Assembly (NCBI GenBank): GCA_020002185.1
Contig: CM034535.1
Coordinates: 64,846,757 to 64,910,756 of the forward strand
Length of the DNA: 64,000 nucleotides
From: Paraescarpia echinospica
Taxonomy: Eukaryota; Annelida; Polychaeta; Sabellida; Siboglinidae
Reading direction: 5' to 3'
Shown: one piece after another, positions 32,829 to 46,393 of the stretch
Position numbering within the stretch: the stretch's first letter is position 1
Layout of the letters: every line of letters begins with the position of its first letter
The notes under the pieces: generated by a model
What the model was told of the DNA's origin: nothing
The model's database searches: none
Seen by the model: only the letters and a program-made list of their open reading frames with translations
Position numbers and translations under genes: made by a program

Positions 32829-35800
32829 CTGAAACACACTGCCACATTAATCTACTGTTGACACAAGCCTTCGTTGGCAAATCACAAACAGCGCCATATG
32901 ACAGTTGGGAAAAAATAAGACCAAGTTATCAAGTTGGCATTGTCAAAGACAGGGTGGTACTGATTAAAAAACAGACTACGACAGGAGCAACTCTTGACAA
33001 GTCTTCATTCACAAACATCATAAGTGTCATATATATATATATAATCACAGGTCAATTTGAAACACACCACTACATTATAGACTACGACAAGAGCACCTGT
33101 TGGCAAGACTTCATTCTTAAACAACATAAGTGCCTTATGACACAATTAGGAAAAGGTAAGACCAAGTTACAAAGTTGAGGTAAGACCAAGTTATCAAGTT
33201 GGCATTAGCAAAGACAGATATGCTGCTTTAAAATGTGGTAATGCCACACCTTGGGATAATTTGTAAAGGCCAAAATAAAAAGGTTTCTGAATAAGTCGAT
33301 AATATTGTTCCAGAATTGTTTTAGTGAACAGATACACTTAAACAGCAAATGCTCTAACCCAATGTAAATGTTGTTACCATTCTTTCCACAAAAAACATGC
33401 ATTTCACAACAAATACTAAAGTCTAAAGCTATTAATGAAAACAGAGCAAATCAACAGATAAGTGAATTTCACATAACTGTCAAGTTGTAAACCAAAGTAT
33501 TATTAAATCAAATTATTTTAAACTAAAGGTAATACTTTTGATTGCATTTCTACTGGCAGTTACTAGATTAGATAGAAAATATTGGTAAAAGCTATGCCAT
33601 ATACTCAATCGCTTTTCAACAGTCAAGTTTGACCGGTATAGAATTGACCTATCCATCAAGCCATCAACAAATGGATGCCGAACAAGAGGAGCATTCGTAT
33701 GTTCCATTGTATACTTTGTTGAAATTCTGGCCCCACCGACAAAATTTCATTATGACATAAACATAAGGTAAAGTTTTTTAAAGTGACAACTGTAAGCGAT
33801 ATAGTTTGATTGATGAGATGTCAACCAGCATTAGTAAAGTAATTCACATATATACATAACTATTATCAACACTGTTAGCAAGGCAAATCTTGGCGTCTCG
33901 TGCATAATTTTATAACATAGGCGAACCATGACATAGCGGATCTGTCAACTGAAAGCAATCCAATAGAGCAGTAATTGTGCTTGAGCTTACCTGAGGTGTG
34001 ATGTTCTTGAGAACCAGCCAGTTGGTTGGACTCTGTGGACTTCCCCAGCCTGGACCTCCTCCTCCCACTGTGGAGGGAACAACACAGTCAATACCAGCAC
34101 ATCCACAACACAATCGCAAAACATGATTACATGCTTACATCTGTTATACCTAACCTATATAGTGGTGTAACTAGTAACATCTCAGCTACTGCATGCAGAA
34201 AATAAGATGTTTCTTAAAAAGAAGTGTTATAAATTGGTGTTTTATTATGGACGGGACCCCAACAAAATTCTGTCAAAAAATAGACAGGCAATTTATTTCT
34301 GGGTACATTGCACCAAAGCTCAAACATAGTTTCTACTTATTTAACAGTAATCTGATGCAAAACTATTTTTTTCCAACCATATCCTTCACATTTTTGTTGA
34401 CAATGCAAACTATCTTGTACCAAGGAGTATAAGCAAACAGATTCTTTGTAGCATTATCCTCAATTATATCATACATATGTATGTGTATTAATATGACTTG
34501 TTGCCAAAAGGTGCGCAAAATGAGGGGGATGTACTTTGAATGCAAATAAAAAACGAAACACTGTTCAAATGGCTTGTTGTGTGTTGATAATAAGTTAGAG
34601 ATACAGCGGAAATGAAATGATTAACAAATACGGTGAAGTTTTGTGTATTCGTGTTCAATATTGATATGAGCGAAAAATTTCGGTCATCAAAAACAGACAA
34701 GTCGACCCCAGCTGACTTCAGCGCTTTTTCTCCCAAAATCGGTGCACATAATTCCGATCACTTTTTGCACTGCACAAACCAAAAATATGTATTCTTTTCA
34801 TTTTATTTTTGGCTTGCGAAAATCACGGGAGTCGAATGTAATTTGTGATGTAAACATCAACTGAAAACTTTGACAGCCTCCATAGTTCCGCGACAACCGG
34901 AAACGTACTGATATATTGACGAGATGACAACGCTGGCAACTTCCCAGCAATTTCATCGTTCAAAAGCTGTATAGTTTTTGAAATCCTAGTGATAGTTCGC
35001 TCAGATTATGTTATATGAAATGATGTCACAACACCTTATCGAATAAATCATCAAATTAGATTGAAATGATTATGACATTGATTGTGTTGTTGTGTAATTG
35101 CTGATGTTTGACACTTTTCGACAAATTTCCTTTAATTTCAAATTGCTCAAATGAGAAGCTATGAGAAGCATTATCTTCTCTTTACACATACACATAATGT
35201 TGACAGCATATGTGCCCAATCTAAAAATTCATTCATCCTTCTGATTATATCAACTTTGTTTTCATTTCATTTTACTCTTCAACGGCAGCATTAAGGCCAG
35301 ACACGGCAGGTAGATGGGATTATTTTTTAATTTGTTCAAACAGTTCAATTTTTTTGCCCAATGCATGAAATGTGTTTTACTGAGTAAAATATATATTGAA
35401 CTTTTTTTCAGCCAGACCCCCGTTTCCATGGTAACATACAAAATGGCTGCCATTTTGAGCAAATATTGGCAAATTTGGAAACACTGCCATTTTTTATTGA
35501 ATCCATATATAGTTATAATTCTTGCAAATCCATGTTCTCTATAGATTCTATTGTGAAATGATCAGAGCATTTTTTGAAATGTTTTTATTTTTTTAAATAA
35601 TTTGTTGGTAAAATATGAAAAAATATCTTGTTTTTTGGCAACAAATATGGCTATATCTTTCAAACTATTCATGATGTTAAAAAAGTGTCTGATCATTGCA
35701 CACAGTAGAATATGCTGAATGCAACACTGAAAACATTATTTATATAGCATAATTATTCCAAGAGATATCCCGTTTCCAAATGCAGAAATTTGAAGAAAAA

Positions 35801-38800
35801 TGTTTTTGAGAAAATGGCTGTCAAAGATTGCATAATGGATTTCATTACATGATATCGACATGCTTGATCCATGACTAACTCACTTAGAGGTATGTAATTG
35901 TCATAGAAGTGAACTTTATTGATAGTATATATACAAAGGTATAATAATCTGACAGAAAACCATTTTCAGTATTTTTTTTCAAAAAAACCCATTTCACCTG
36001 GCCTTAAAATTCCCTTGTTCTGCAAATGTAGAACAACTTCTAAATGCACTTACTTGTTGTTAACGAGCGCTCTCCCGGTGCCCACGACTGACTTCGATTG
36101 AACTGATGTTGCCACGTGCTGCTGCCAGTTTTACTGGTGGGAGCGAGCCCTGGTGGTGGACGGGTGTTCTTTGACACGGTAGGCGCCTGCTGCGGCGGTT
36201 GACTAGCCCACGGGTCTGAGCTGAGTGAGACGGCCGTTGGATCGGTGGGAGATGGCTGCCACGTTGACGACGACTTTGAGCGGGAATTCTTCGGCATGCT
36301 GAATGCTGACCATGCCGACGACGGGCTATTGCTGTCGGGGTTTGACTTGCCAAACATGGACATCAGGTAATCCTCTTTGATGGTGTTGATGCTGAGCGAC
36401 CGACTGACGCTGCCCGGTGTCATGTGCGGGTCGTCTTCGATGGTCTTTGCCTCGACTCCCTGCCACTTCTTGCCAGGGAAGAATTCGACGATGTCGAGAC
36501 TTTCGCCGGACGTTGGCGACTCACTGCAGGGCGATGTGGTGCCAGATGCCGTGGACGAAGTGACATCGCTGGTAGCCACCGCCGCCGCAGCAACAGACGG
36601 CGTGCCGGCAACAAGAGATTCTTTGCTCGTGGAAGACGCTGTGCTGTCGGTCAGCTCTCCAGCTTGGCTGGTTGAACAGGCTGTGACAGACTGCATGGCA
36701 CTCGTAGTTGGCCACATCGAGGTGCTCGACAGGTTGCTTGACCAGGTGCTGTCGAAGAACGGTGGTAGGTTGCTTTCAAATTTTGTCTGCAGGTTTGGTG
36801 TGGAATGCGACTGCTGCAGTGGCTTGCCCCCAACCACCTTGTTGAGCGTGATGTCACAAGGCTGCGCGACGATGTCTTTCTCAGGCGACGGTAGTTTCCA
36901 CTGCGTGAGGCGTGAGCGCATCTGCTGCTGGCCTGGCAGTGCCGTCAGATCTTTCAAGTTCATGCCACCCACGTCGAGTGCAGACAGGTCCTTGATGAGC
37001 TCCTTAGAGAGGTGGTCGCCCGGTGCAGGCGGCATCGGCGGTGGCTGCTTCACAGTCTGGTGCAGACACTGCTGTTGCTGGGCTGCGGCTATCTGCTGCT
37101 GCTGCCGCAAGATCTGCTGCTGGATCTCCTGTATTGTCAGGTCCAGCTGCTGCCGCGACTGCAGCTTGCTTGGCTGCTGCATCTGCTGGCGTGACACGAG
37201 CTGCTGCAGCATCTGTTGCAGCTGCAGCAGCTGCTGCAACATGACGAGCATCGTCGGCGTCATCTGCTGGTTGAGCAGCTGAGGACTGATGAGTCCGGCG
37301 GTGACTGCCATGTGCAGCTGCTGGACGATCTGCTGCTGCTGCTGCGCCTGCTGCTGCTGCAGGTGCTGCACGGTGGTGGCGGACAGCTGGCCGCCGCCAC
37401 CGCCACCGCCAGTACCACCACCACCACCACCACCACCACCACCACCACCACCACCACCACGTATTGGCTGTCCCTGAGCTGGCATCGGTGGCGGCTGCTG
37501 GTGCTTCTTGGCAAGCTGTTGCTGGAGCAGCTTCTGTTGCATCGCCACAGCCGGATTGTTAATACTGGAGTTGGCTCCGCCGACGATAAGACTAGACGAC
37601 GTCTGAAGACTAGCGGGTCCCTGCTGCTGCTGCTGCTGCTGCTGCTTGTGGGAGGTCACAAATGCTTGAGAGTTCATAAACTGTGTTTGAGCATTTGAGA
37701 ACGGAGTATTCGGTGGCATAATGTGGCCACCGCCATTGTCCATGTGAATATCACCCATATTATCACTGCCCATCCCCCGCACCTGGCGGATCTTCGGCAT
37801 ATCACAAAAATCCAAGTCTGGCCTCCGACTGGCAGCGGCACTCGCAACAAGGTCAGCTGCAACATACATCACGTCATTAGGCGTGCTCAAGAATGCTTAC
37901 AGTAGCATGTACAGAAAAGTAATGAAAAAAATACTGGCAGTAGTTTTGTTTATTCTTCGACAACCGGACATATCCGGCCAGTTGCACTAACATGTAACTG
38001 ACCCCAGCCGGTGTCAATCAATCTTATCTACCACAACAAGTAACACGATATCATTAGTCATTTGTCATTACAAATACAGATTGTAGGGCCAACTTGGATG
38101 GAAAACCTTTGGGGGAAATCTCAATAATAGAAGTGTCTGTCAAATTGTGTTGAAATAAACCACTATCTGCCAGTGAAAGTCACATTTCTAAACAAAAAAT
38201 GGGCCAAGAGGCCCTGAAGTCCTTTAGACTAATACAGTCGCGCCTCGTTATAACGCGGTAGTCGGGGTCCACGAAATGAATCCGCGTTATAAACGAGGCG
38301 CGTTATAAACGAGGCGCGTTCCCATATCTACCGTCAGGGGCGCTACGACGACCGACATCGCTGCTGCACGAAGAACGCCATCGAAGCCAACCAAAGTGTG
38401 CACGTCGCGCAGTCTATACGCAGTTTATGAAGCTTATTAAACTGCCAGCCAATGTCAGTGTGTAGTCTGTTTAAATGTCGTACACTGTTGAACTGAATAA
38501 AATACATGAATTGTGTACCGTTTTTAAATAAACAAAGGACCAACAAGCCACGGTCAACTGAATGATAATATGGTACCGTTGACGTAATATCTAAAATAAT
38601 GACCTGGCACTCAGCAGCCGAATATGCACATGATTTGAGAAACGCTGTGTTAGAGTTGATTAAGAATTTAAATCTATAAGTACGCTCACAATTGGCTTAA
38701 CTTTGTCTTTCAATCAATATCAAAATACCAATTTAGAAAGCACATTTACCGTGCCGAACAATATTACGATTCACCAATTCATATGCGGTTGACGAATTAA

Positions 38801-41800
38801 TATTTTGGCGCACCAGTACAGGCAGTAGCTTTGCGTTCATCGCAGCGAAAAGCTAATATTTGTTACGCAATGTTAGCTTACTGATCTTGCCTACTAAGCT
38901 GTATTAAAACGTATTTAACCCATTCTTAAGCAAGGCGTATTTGTGAATTTCAATTACACTTTACAAGCCGCCCGGCGCCGAAACCAGGCGAACTGGCGAT
39001 CCGCGGAAGCCATGAGCATGACTAGCAGATTGGAAACGATTCGTTTGATGTCGGCGCAAAACAAACAATACTTCGCTCCACATTTACTGTTCCTAAAGTT
39101 AAAACTGACCATAATTATAGTCAAAGAAACTTTGATAGCATTAATTGGCAGTGCAGAATAAACAACGGCAACTTAGTGACGCGCCTCACACTTGATTCGT
39201 TGCAGTTGTACGTCAACGTTAAATTTATTGTCCGCCAACTAGTCTTTCAACATACACATGCCGTGGACAAAGACGGGGATAACTTCACATAAAACAATTG
39301 ACAGTTATTACTGTGTTAATATAGTTTGTCATAGCGCCCATTTCCCCCCTGGCGGCAGAAATTCGGGGTCCACGACCGACCGCGTTATAACCGAATCCGC
39401 GTTATAACGGGGCGCGTTATAACGAGGCGTGACTGTACATCTATATGTGACCCCGGCTGACCAAATGAGTGATAAGTCAGAAAAATTGTAACATTGTTTT
39501 CTTTCATTCTTGTAAAGGTTTGGCAGGGTTCTTTACACAATTTCAAAAATTATGACTGCTACAAAAATTGGCAAAGTTATGGAGCATTGAACATGGTAGG
39601 GTTCAAAAAGTGAAAATGAAGAAAACGGCTGCTGAAGTTTTACATTATATATGCAAATGGATTGCGTGGAAATATTACATGCATGACACTGATACACTAG
39701 AAGTACAAATGTGCTGCTACACAAACTTATCAAGTTATGCCAAATTATGTCTTTATGTGTGAAACTAAGAGGACAGATTATTTGAGAGCAAAAGGTAGCA
39801 TCAGACACTGGGACAGTGTGACTGCTGCATGGCTAAATGGATGCAATGGTGCTTTGAAGTTAGTTCTTCTGCCAACTATCCTTTTCACACAAGCCTATAG
39901 GTTTAGTGGCTGCCAGCACACTACTGAGCCTAAACTACCATGCAGGTGTAAAAAACGTCCTGATGTATTTGAACTTGAGCCACTAATTAACTGTTCACCA
40001 AGCAGTAGCAGAGCAGTTTTATAATAATAATCCACAAGTTAAGTGGCAGTGATCTTCTTTTTATCATTCATGTGATGTTTATTGTGAGCAGGGCGGACAA
40101 ATGGTTATCATACGTAGACAGGTACAGAAAGAAACTGACGTTTTCTATAAAAAGAACACGTTTGCCTATCAATGGCATGTATTTCCTATTGTTGCTGTTT
40201 CTGCCGGGCAGAAATCAAACAACCATGTAGGTAATTATTAATCAAATGTTTTTTGGTGAATCATAGTTACAGACCATAAAGGGTTATGATGGAAGTAAAA
40301 TGTTGACATGTTTACTGTTCACTCATTGCACCATGTCTTGCATTTAGAGGAATAATTATAATAGAAAATAAAATGTTGTTTTTAAATACATGCATTGATG
40401 ATAAACTGGGAATTACTTTTCTGTGGCCTAAGAATAACTAATTTCACAAATTTCCTTCTTATATAAAACAACTGCATAAAAATAGATATCCATGCAAGAC
40501 ACAGACTCCGCATGTGACAGATGTTTTGGGAAGGGGAATAGCTTCCCAGCCAGCACCCACTAGACCCCTGGACAGTTGGGCTTACATTTTAAGGGGTCAT
40601 CCTGAAACAACCAAATGTCAACCATTAGAAGAGTTGACATAGTTCCGCCATACACAAGAAATCTGTATTTGATTGAATCATTCTAGTGTCATCAGCATAT
40701 AGTAGAACATACATTTTCAAGAAAATGTCTACATCATCATCACTAAGGTTGTTGTAAATTTCACCAGCTGCCATGTCAAGTCCCTTATAATTATGACTAA
40801 CATAAAAATCATTCAGGTAAATAGCAAATAATAAAGGAGACAAGTTTTCTCCTTGTGGTAACTCTACATCACATCAGAAGAAGGCTGACATGGCCCCCAA
40901 AATGCAAAATTTGTACACTATCTAGTGATGTGGTTTTGAGAAGGGCCCTTGAGACTATCCCCTAGCAGTAGATTTTGTGTATTGTGCAAGAAAAGGAATT
41001 AGTCACAGTTTCCATCAGGCAGGGCTGCCCTCCACAGTGAGGTGTGACAGATGTTGTAGGAAAAGGGATTAGCCAGATAGACCTGTTCCTGCAGTAAACA
41101 ATTTAGTAAGGAAATTTAGCATTTTAGGGGACCTTTGAAAATGTAGAAAACGGCTGTCGAAGTTTTATATTATATATGCAAATGGACTGCATGGAATATT
41201 ACATGCATGACATTCAAATGTGGCACACAGTATGTATGTTATGTTGCATAGATACACTGGAAGTACAAATGTGCTGCTACAAAGACAAGTTATGCCAGAT
41301 TGTCTTTGTGTGTAAAACTAAGAGGACAGAGTATTTGAGAGCAAAAGGTAGAATTAAAAAAATTAAAATGACAAAGCTAATGCAGAGTTAAGAGAATTGG
41401 CTAGTGGGTATAAATGCTTTATAAAACAAATATCAAAATGCTACCATAAACAGTTACATGAAAACTTGCGTAACCTAAAACATAGCAAGTCTGCAGAATA
41501 CAATAAAGCAAGTAACAGCAGTGAAAAATGTGGAAATATTTCACTGGATAAGTTTATGAACCACTTTGAAAAACCTGAAAGTGAAACTGCAGTTAGTGAG
41601 ATACCTTTTGACCCAAGAAAGATTTCCCAGTCAAACGAACACATAAACAGACCATTCATGCAAAATGAGGTACTAATGCAAATCAAAAAAACTCAAAAAC
41701 AAAGTCATGTGGTATTGATAATGTTATAAATGAATACTTAAAAAAACAGGGCCAGGCTGTGTCAGCCATCTTCTCATGTGATGTATAGAGGTACAGCAAG

Positions 41801-44800
41801 GCGAAAACTTGTCTCCTTTGTTATTTGCTATTTACCTGAATTTTGAAGTGTTAGTCATAATTATAAGGGACTTGACATGGCAGCTGGTGAAATTTACAAC
41901 AACCTTAGTGATGATGTAGACATTTTCTTGAAAATGTATGTTCTACTATAAATTAATTAATGTATAACTAATTTATATTTTATTTTAATTGTTTTTACAA
42001 TGTTTCTATATTGTGAGCGCATTGATTAACTATTAGTTAGAGATCGCGCAGTAAAAGAACCTTTATTATTATTACTCACGCACACACACAAACACTCACA
42101 CACAGACAAGCCCATACGGAACGGCATTGAGTAACTGATAATCTCAGATCACACATTAAAATTTGAAGTCTAAACTTACCAATGGCACTTTCAAGATTCA
42201 TATTGTTGCGTATCAATGCATTCTGAGCATCTTCTTTCTGTAATGGTAAGAGGCCAACTATTTAGCATACTAGCAATTATCACTGTACAACTTACATTGC
42301 ACAGCATCTGGTCAGAAGCACTTTACATTACATCTTGTTGTTCTAACACCATCTTGACTCGTCTGTGAAGTTTTCAGCCACACTGCGATCATTGCGCAGA
42401 GGTTACTTATTCATGTGTACCCACCACTGTCTACAGCAAGGTACTCAAAGCTAAATGAACAGGGGCAAAATGGAAAATTATCCAAGCTTTGAAACAGTGG
42501 ATTTGAGGCCGGATCATCTTGACTGAATGAGATTTAATGCCTCACTAAAGGAAGGTATGTGAAGGTATGACTTGCCTTGAAGCCCATGTCCATGAGCTGT
42601 TGAATGAGACGACTGCGCATCTGTGGCTGCTGCTGTCTGCTCACTGACCCAAAGTTGGCATTAATTGGCAGCGGGAACTGTCAATACAGCAACAATTCTC
42701 TTTGTAACATGCCATAAACGGTGGGCGGAAATAAAGTCACAGACAAGTCACACAAATGAAGTCACAGTATTTACTAGAAAATCACAGGAATTAAGTCACA
42801 ATAATTTATTAAGAGTAAATACTAAATAAAAATTTTCACTGATGATTGAAAACATTAAAGCCTGATGATTAAGATGAATATTCGGAAGAAATATATTCTT
42901 GCATACTTTAAGTTTAATGCATGTATGATCAAAACAAATATTCTTAAGAAACTCTGACATGACATAGTATTGTACATTTTCAACTTATAGTCAGTCACCA
43001 GACACTGTAAATGTTGTGAATATTGTCATGCCATGCCAGAGTGCTACATTGATAGCTGAAAGTCAAATTACATGTAATGCAATGTGATAGTAGAACTTAC
43101 TCGTTTCATGTTCCAGTGGTGTGGATCAGGACCACCATCTCCCCACGAGCTGGGACCTTTGTGTGGCTTTGGAATATTCATCCAGGACGGATCACCCCAG
43201 TTACCTGGCTTCGGCTAAAACAGTCAAATTGTACTTCTATTCAAGTAACTCTATAGTCAAGATAATAGTTGAATAACTTAGGTGGCCCCGATTATTCAGG
43301 TCAATCAAGAATGTACAGTAGAAAGGCTCAGTTTAATCATTCGCTGATGGATAAAAAAAGCTGGCAACTTGATTACTAGTCATAAAAAAATTCATTTGTT
43401 ATAAAATCGTCACAAATTGCCAGAATTAGTGGATTCAACAATGCGTTGTTGGGTTTTGCTTATCCATTTCCGAACTTTGCAGCCTTGATGGATTGTCTAT
43501 AGACAGCTCTTTCGTTTGCCAGTCTCCCCACTCGCCAGACGTCGGCTCCCATCCATTCCTCTATGTCCTTCCCCCATTGTCTCCTAGGTCTTCCTCTGCT
43601 TCTTCTGCCTTCCACTTTTCCTTCCATTATTAGTCTCTCTAGAGACTGATGCCATTTCACATGGCCGAAATAACTTAGTTTCTGTTTCTTTACAAAGTTC
43701 AATAAAGTCCCGGGTATAACACCAAGCTCTTCTGCGATGGATTCGTTAGTTCTGCGTTCAGTCCACGAAACTCGTAATATCTTTCTATAACACTTGTTTT
43801 CAAATGCATTTATATGTTTAGTAATGTTCTTAAGAGTCCAGGTTTCGCATCCATATGTAGCTGTTGGAAATATGCAGACTCAGATAATTGTGGAGATGAA
43901 GAAGCTGTGGAAAGCAACGAACAACAATGTGTACTTTTGTTTAATTTCAGACCAAACATCTTATAAATTCAAAGGATTTTATTGTAGCAAGACCTATATA
44001 CTCAACTGTAACTAGGGCCAATACGGTCCCAACTACATGTGAATTCACCGGGAAGTTGAAACAACAAAGAATGAGAAAAATGGCCAACTCTAGCATATCA
44101 GAAGATATCACAATGGAAGCTGTTTTTCAAAATTCATCTCAATTCCAAGATTGTGTCAGGAACACAAATTATCAAATCTGAAAGACTTTTCAGGAGTTTT
44201 AAAAATGAAAACTATTTTTACAGATGGAAAACAAGCACAATTAGTTGTGTGGAAAGAACTGTGAAAAAGATACGTCATCCAATCGTTTCCCGAATAATGA
44301 GAAAATGTCCACCTACTTGTACACCACCAGGTCCCCAGAAAGCATCATTCATCTGGCTGGGCATTGGTCTACCATCAACATTGTCGCCGTAGCTGAAGGG
44401 TCGGTGGAGAGGGTGTGGAGGAGGTGGCTGGTTCCACATTGGTGGCCCCTTGTCATCCATCTTCCCCGAGATCGGACGCGGACCCGGTGGACCATCAGGT
44501 CCGTTCCAGCTTGTTGGCCTCTGGTGTGTATTTGGCTCGCCCCAGAAAGTAGTTCCGTCGTCGACATCAGGCAGGCACGGGGGTTCGGGCCCCCCGCCGC
44601 CCCATCCTTCGCCCGAATCTCCGTCGCCGCTCGTCGAGCTGCGCCCTGACACCGACTGCTGGTGGCTTCCCCATGAGCCGACCTCGCCTGGCTTGGCCCC
44701 GCCGTGTTCACCCCACATGAGTGTTCCGTCGCGGTTGAACACGCTGTCTTCCTTCTTATCAGCGCCCCACTCTGACTTCACATTACCTTCCCAGCTGCCA

Positions 44801-46354
44801 CTGCTGCTGCTGCTCGCCCCGGAGCCGCTCCAGTTGTGCATTGGGGGCGCAGCACCGCTGTTCCAGTTGCTGCCACCCGGGGGCCCCTGCCAGTTGCTGG
44901 GGCAGGGCTTTGACTGCGGGTACATGTTGGCCTGCTGCGAGGGCGGGCCGTTCCAAGTGTTTGGGTCGACGTCAGGGCCTGCAGCCCCGGCATGGCCGCT
45001 GTTCCAACGCTGCTGTGGCGGGGGCGGCGGTGGCATGCCAGAGTTGTCCTTTGTTGCCTCCCAGATGGCGGTACCGTTGTTTGGCTGGTGCCAGTGATTC
45101 GCGTCCTCGTCGGGGCCCATGCCCACTCCCGTGGCCACAACCTTGTGTGGCGGAATGTGTTGTTTCGCACTGTCGACATTCCACGCAGTGTCCTGGCGCA
45201 CTGGCACCTTGCCCCATCCCTCACTGCTATTCACAACCTGAGCAATTAAGTCTTCCTTACTAATACGAGATCCTGTGTTGACGCCGGCAGCTGTGGTGCT
45301 TGTGTTTGGCATGTTAGTGGGCACCACAGTTGGCGGTGGTCGCGTGGTATCGCTGGTGGGTGGCAGTCCACGTCCTGCGGCCTGTGCCCAGGTGCCAGGC
45401 GCTCCTGGCTGGTGCTGTTGCTGCTGCTGCATAGGTGGTGGCGGGGGTGGCTGTGACCCAACAGGGCGATTGCTGCCAGCCGTCGCCATGGGGTTACTGT
45501 TACCCCACGCCGCAGGTGTACTCATGCTTGTAGTGGGCTGACTGGCACCCCACTCAGACGATGGGTTAGTATTACCTCCGGGGCCGACTGTCACATCCCA
45601 GGGCATCTGCTGTATGGGCGGCGGTGGCTTATCACCCCACGGTTGGCGTGACATCTCGACCTCTGACTGACTCCACCCAGAAGGGTTTGATTTGGCTGGA
45701 TCCGCATTGCCCCAGCCCTGTGCCCCTGGCCTCTCCATCTGACCCCACCCGGCCTGAGTAGACTTGGTGTCCGGCGGTGGCACCCACCCACTGGGCGGCT
45801 GACCCCCGGGCGGCTGACCCCCGGGCGGCTGACCCCCGGGCGGCTGAGCCCCGGGCGCCTGTCCACCCCAGTTCTGCGACTTCCCGTCACCTGGTCGACT
45901 CCACTCCTCCGTGCCCGAGTTGGGTAGGGGACTCGGTGGTGAGCCCCATCCAGAGGACGACTTCTCCGATTGCTTGCGCTCCTTCTCCCCCCAGCTACCG
46001 GCCACGTCCGAGCCGCAATCCCATTGGTTGATGGAGCCTGACCGTTGGAGCATCGGTTGGCCCTTGTTGGACATATCCGACGATGCCTCGGACATGGCGC
46101 TTCCGAGACTGGAAGAAATCACAGTGTTGCCAACAGATACACCTCCCCAGGTTGACTCAGCCAGGGTTGCTACCGCAGTCGACGTCTTTAAGTCCATACC
46201 CTGCCACGCAGCACTACTGCATCCCGAGCCAACTGGCTGCTGTTGCGCGCCGCGGATGCTCGCACCATCCGCGCCTGTCTGCACACTGCTCACATGCACT
46301 GCGCCACTCACTGGAGTGGTGCTAGTATCACTAGTATTGGCACTAATTTGCGGC

Positions 46355-46393
<39 letters not shown>

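Larger units (their letters stand above)
37857..42179 (-). other. TNRC6 intron 6
   Basis: GT-AG intron of about 4.3 kb, largely mobile-element debris: a fragment of the 51.7-kb TTAA element (37925-38190), a Tigger-like element (38235-39435), and LINE pieces in direct and inverted arrangement between 39.6 and 41.95 kb. Confidence 0.75.

Noticed and set aside
36377..37282. 301-codon plus-strand frame opposite TNRC6 exon 7
   Set aside because: Antisense shadow of a Gln/Ser-rich coding exon; Cys-rich low-complexity product with no family resemblance, no splice context.
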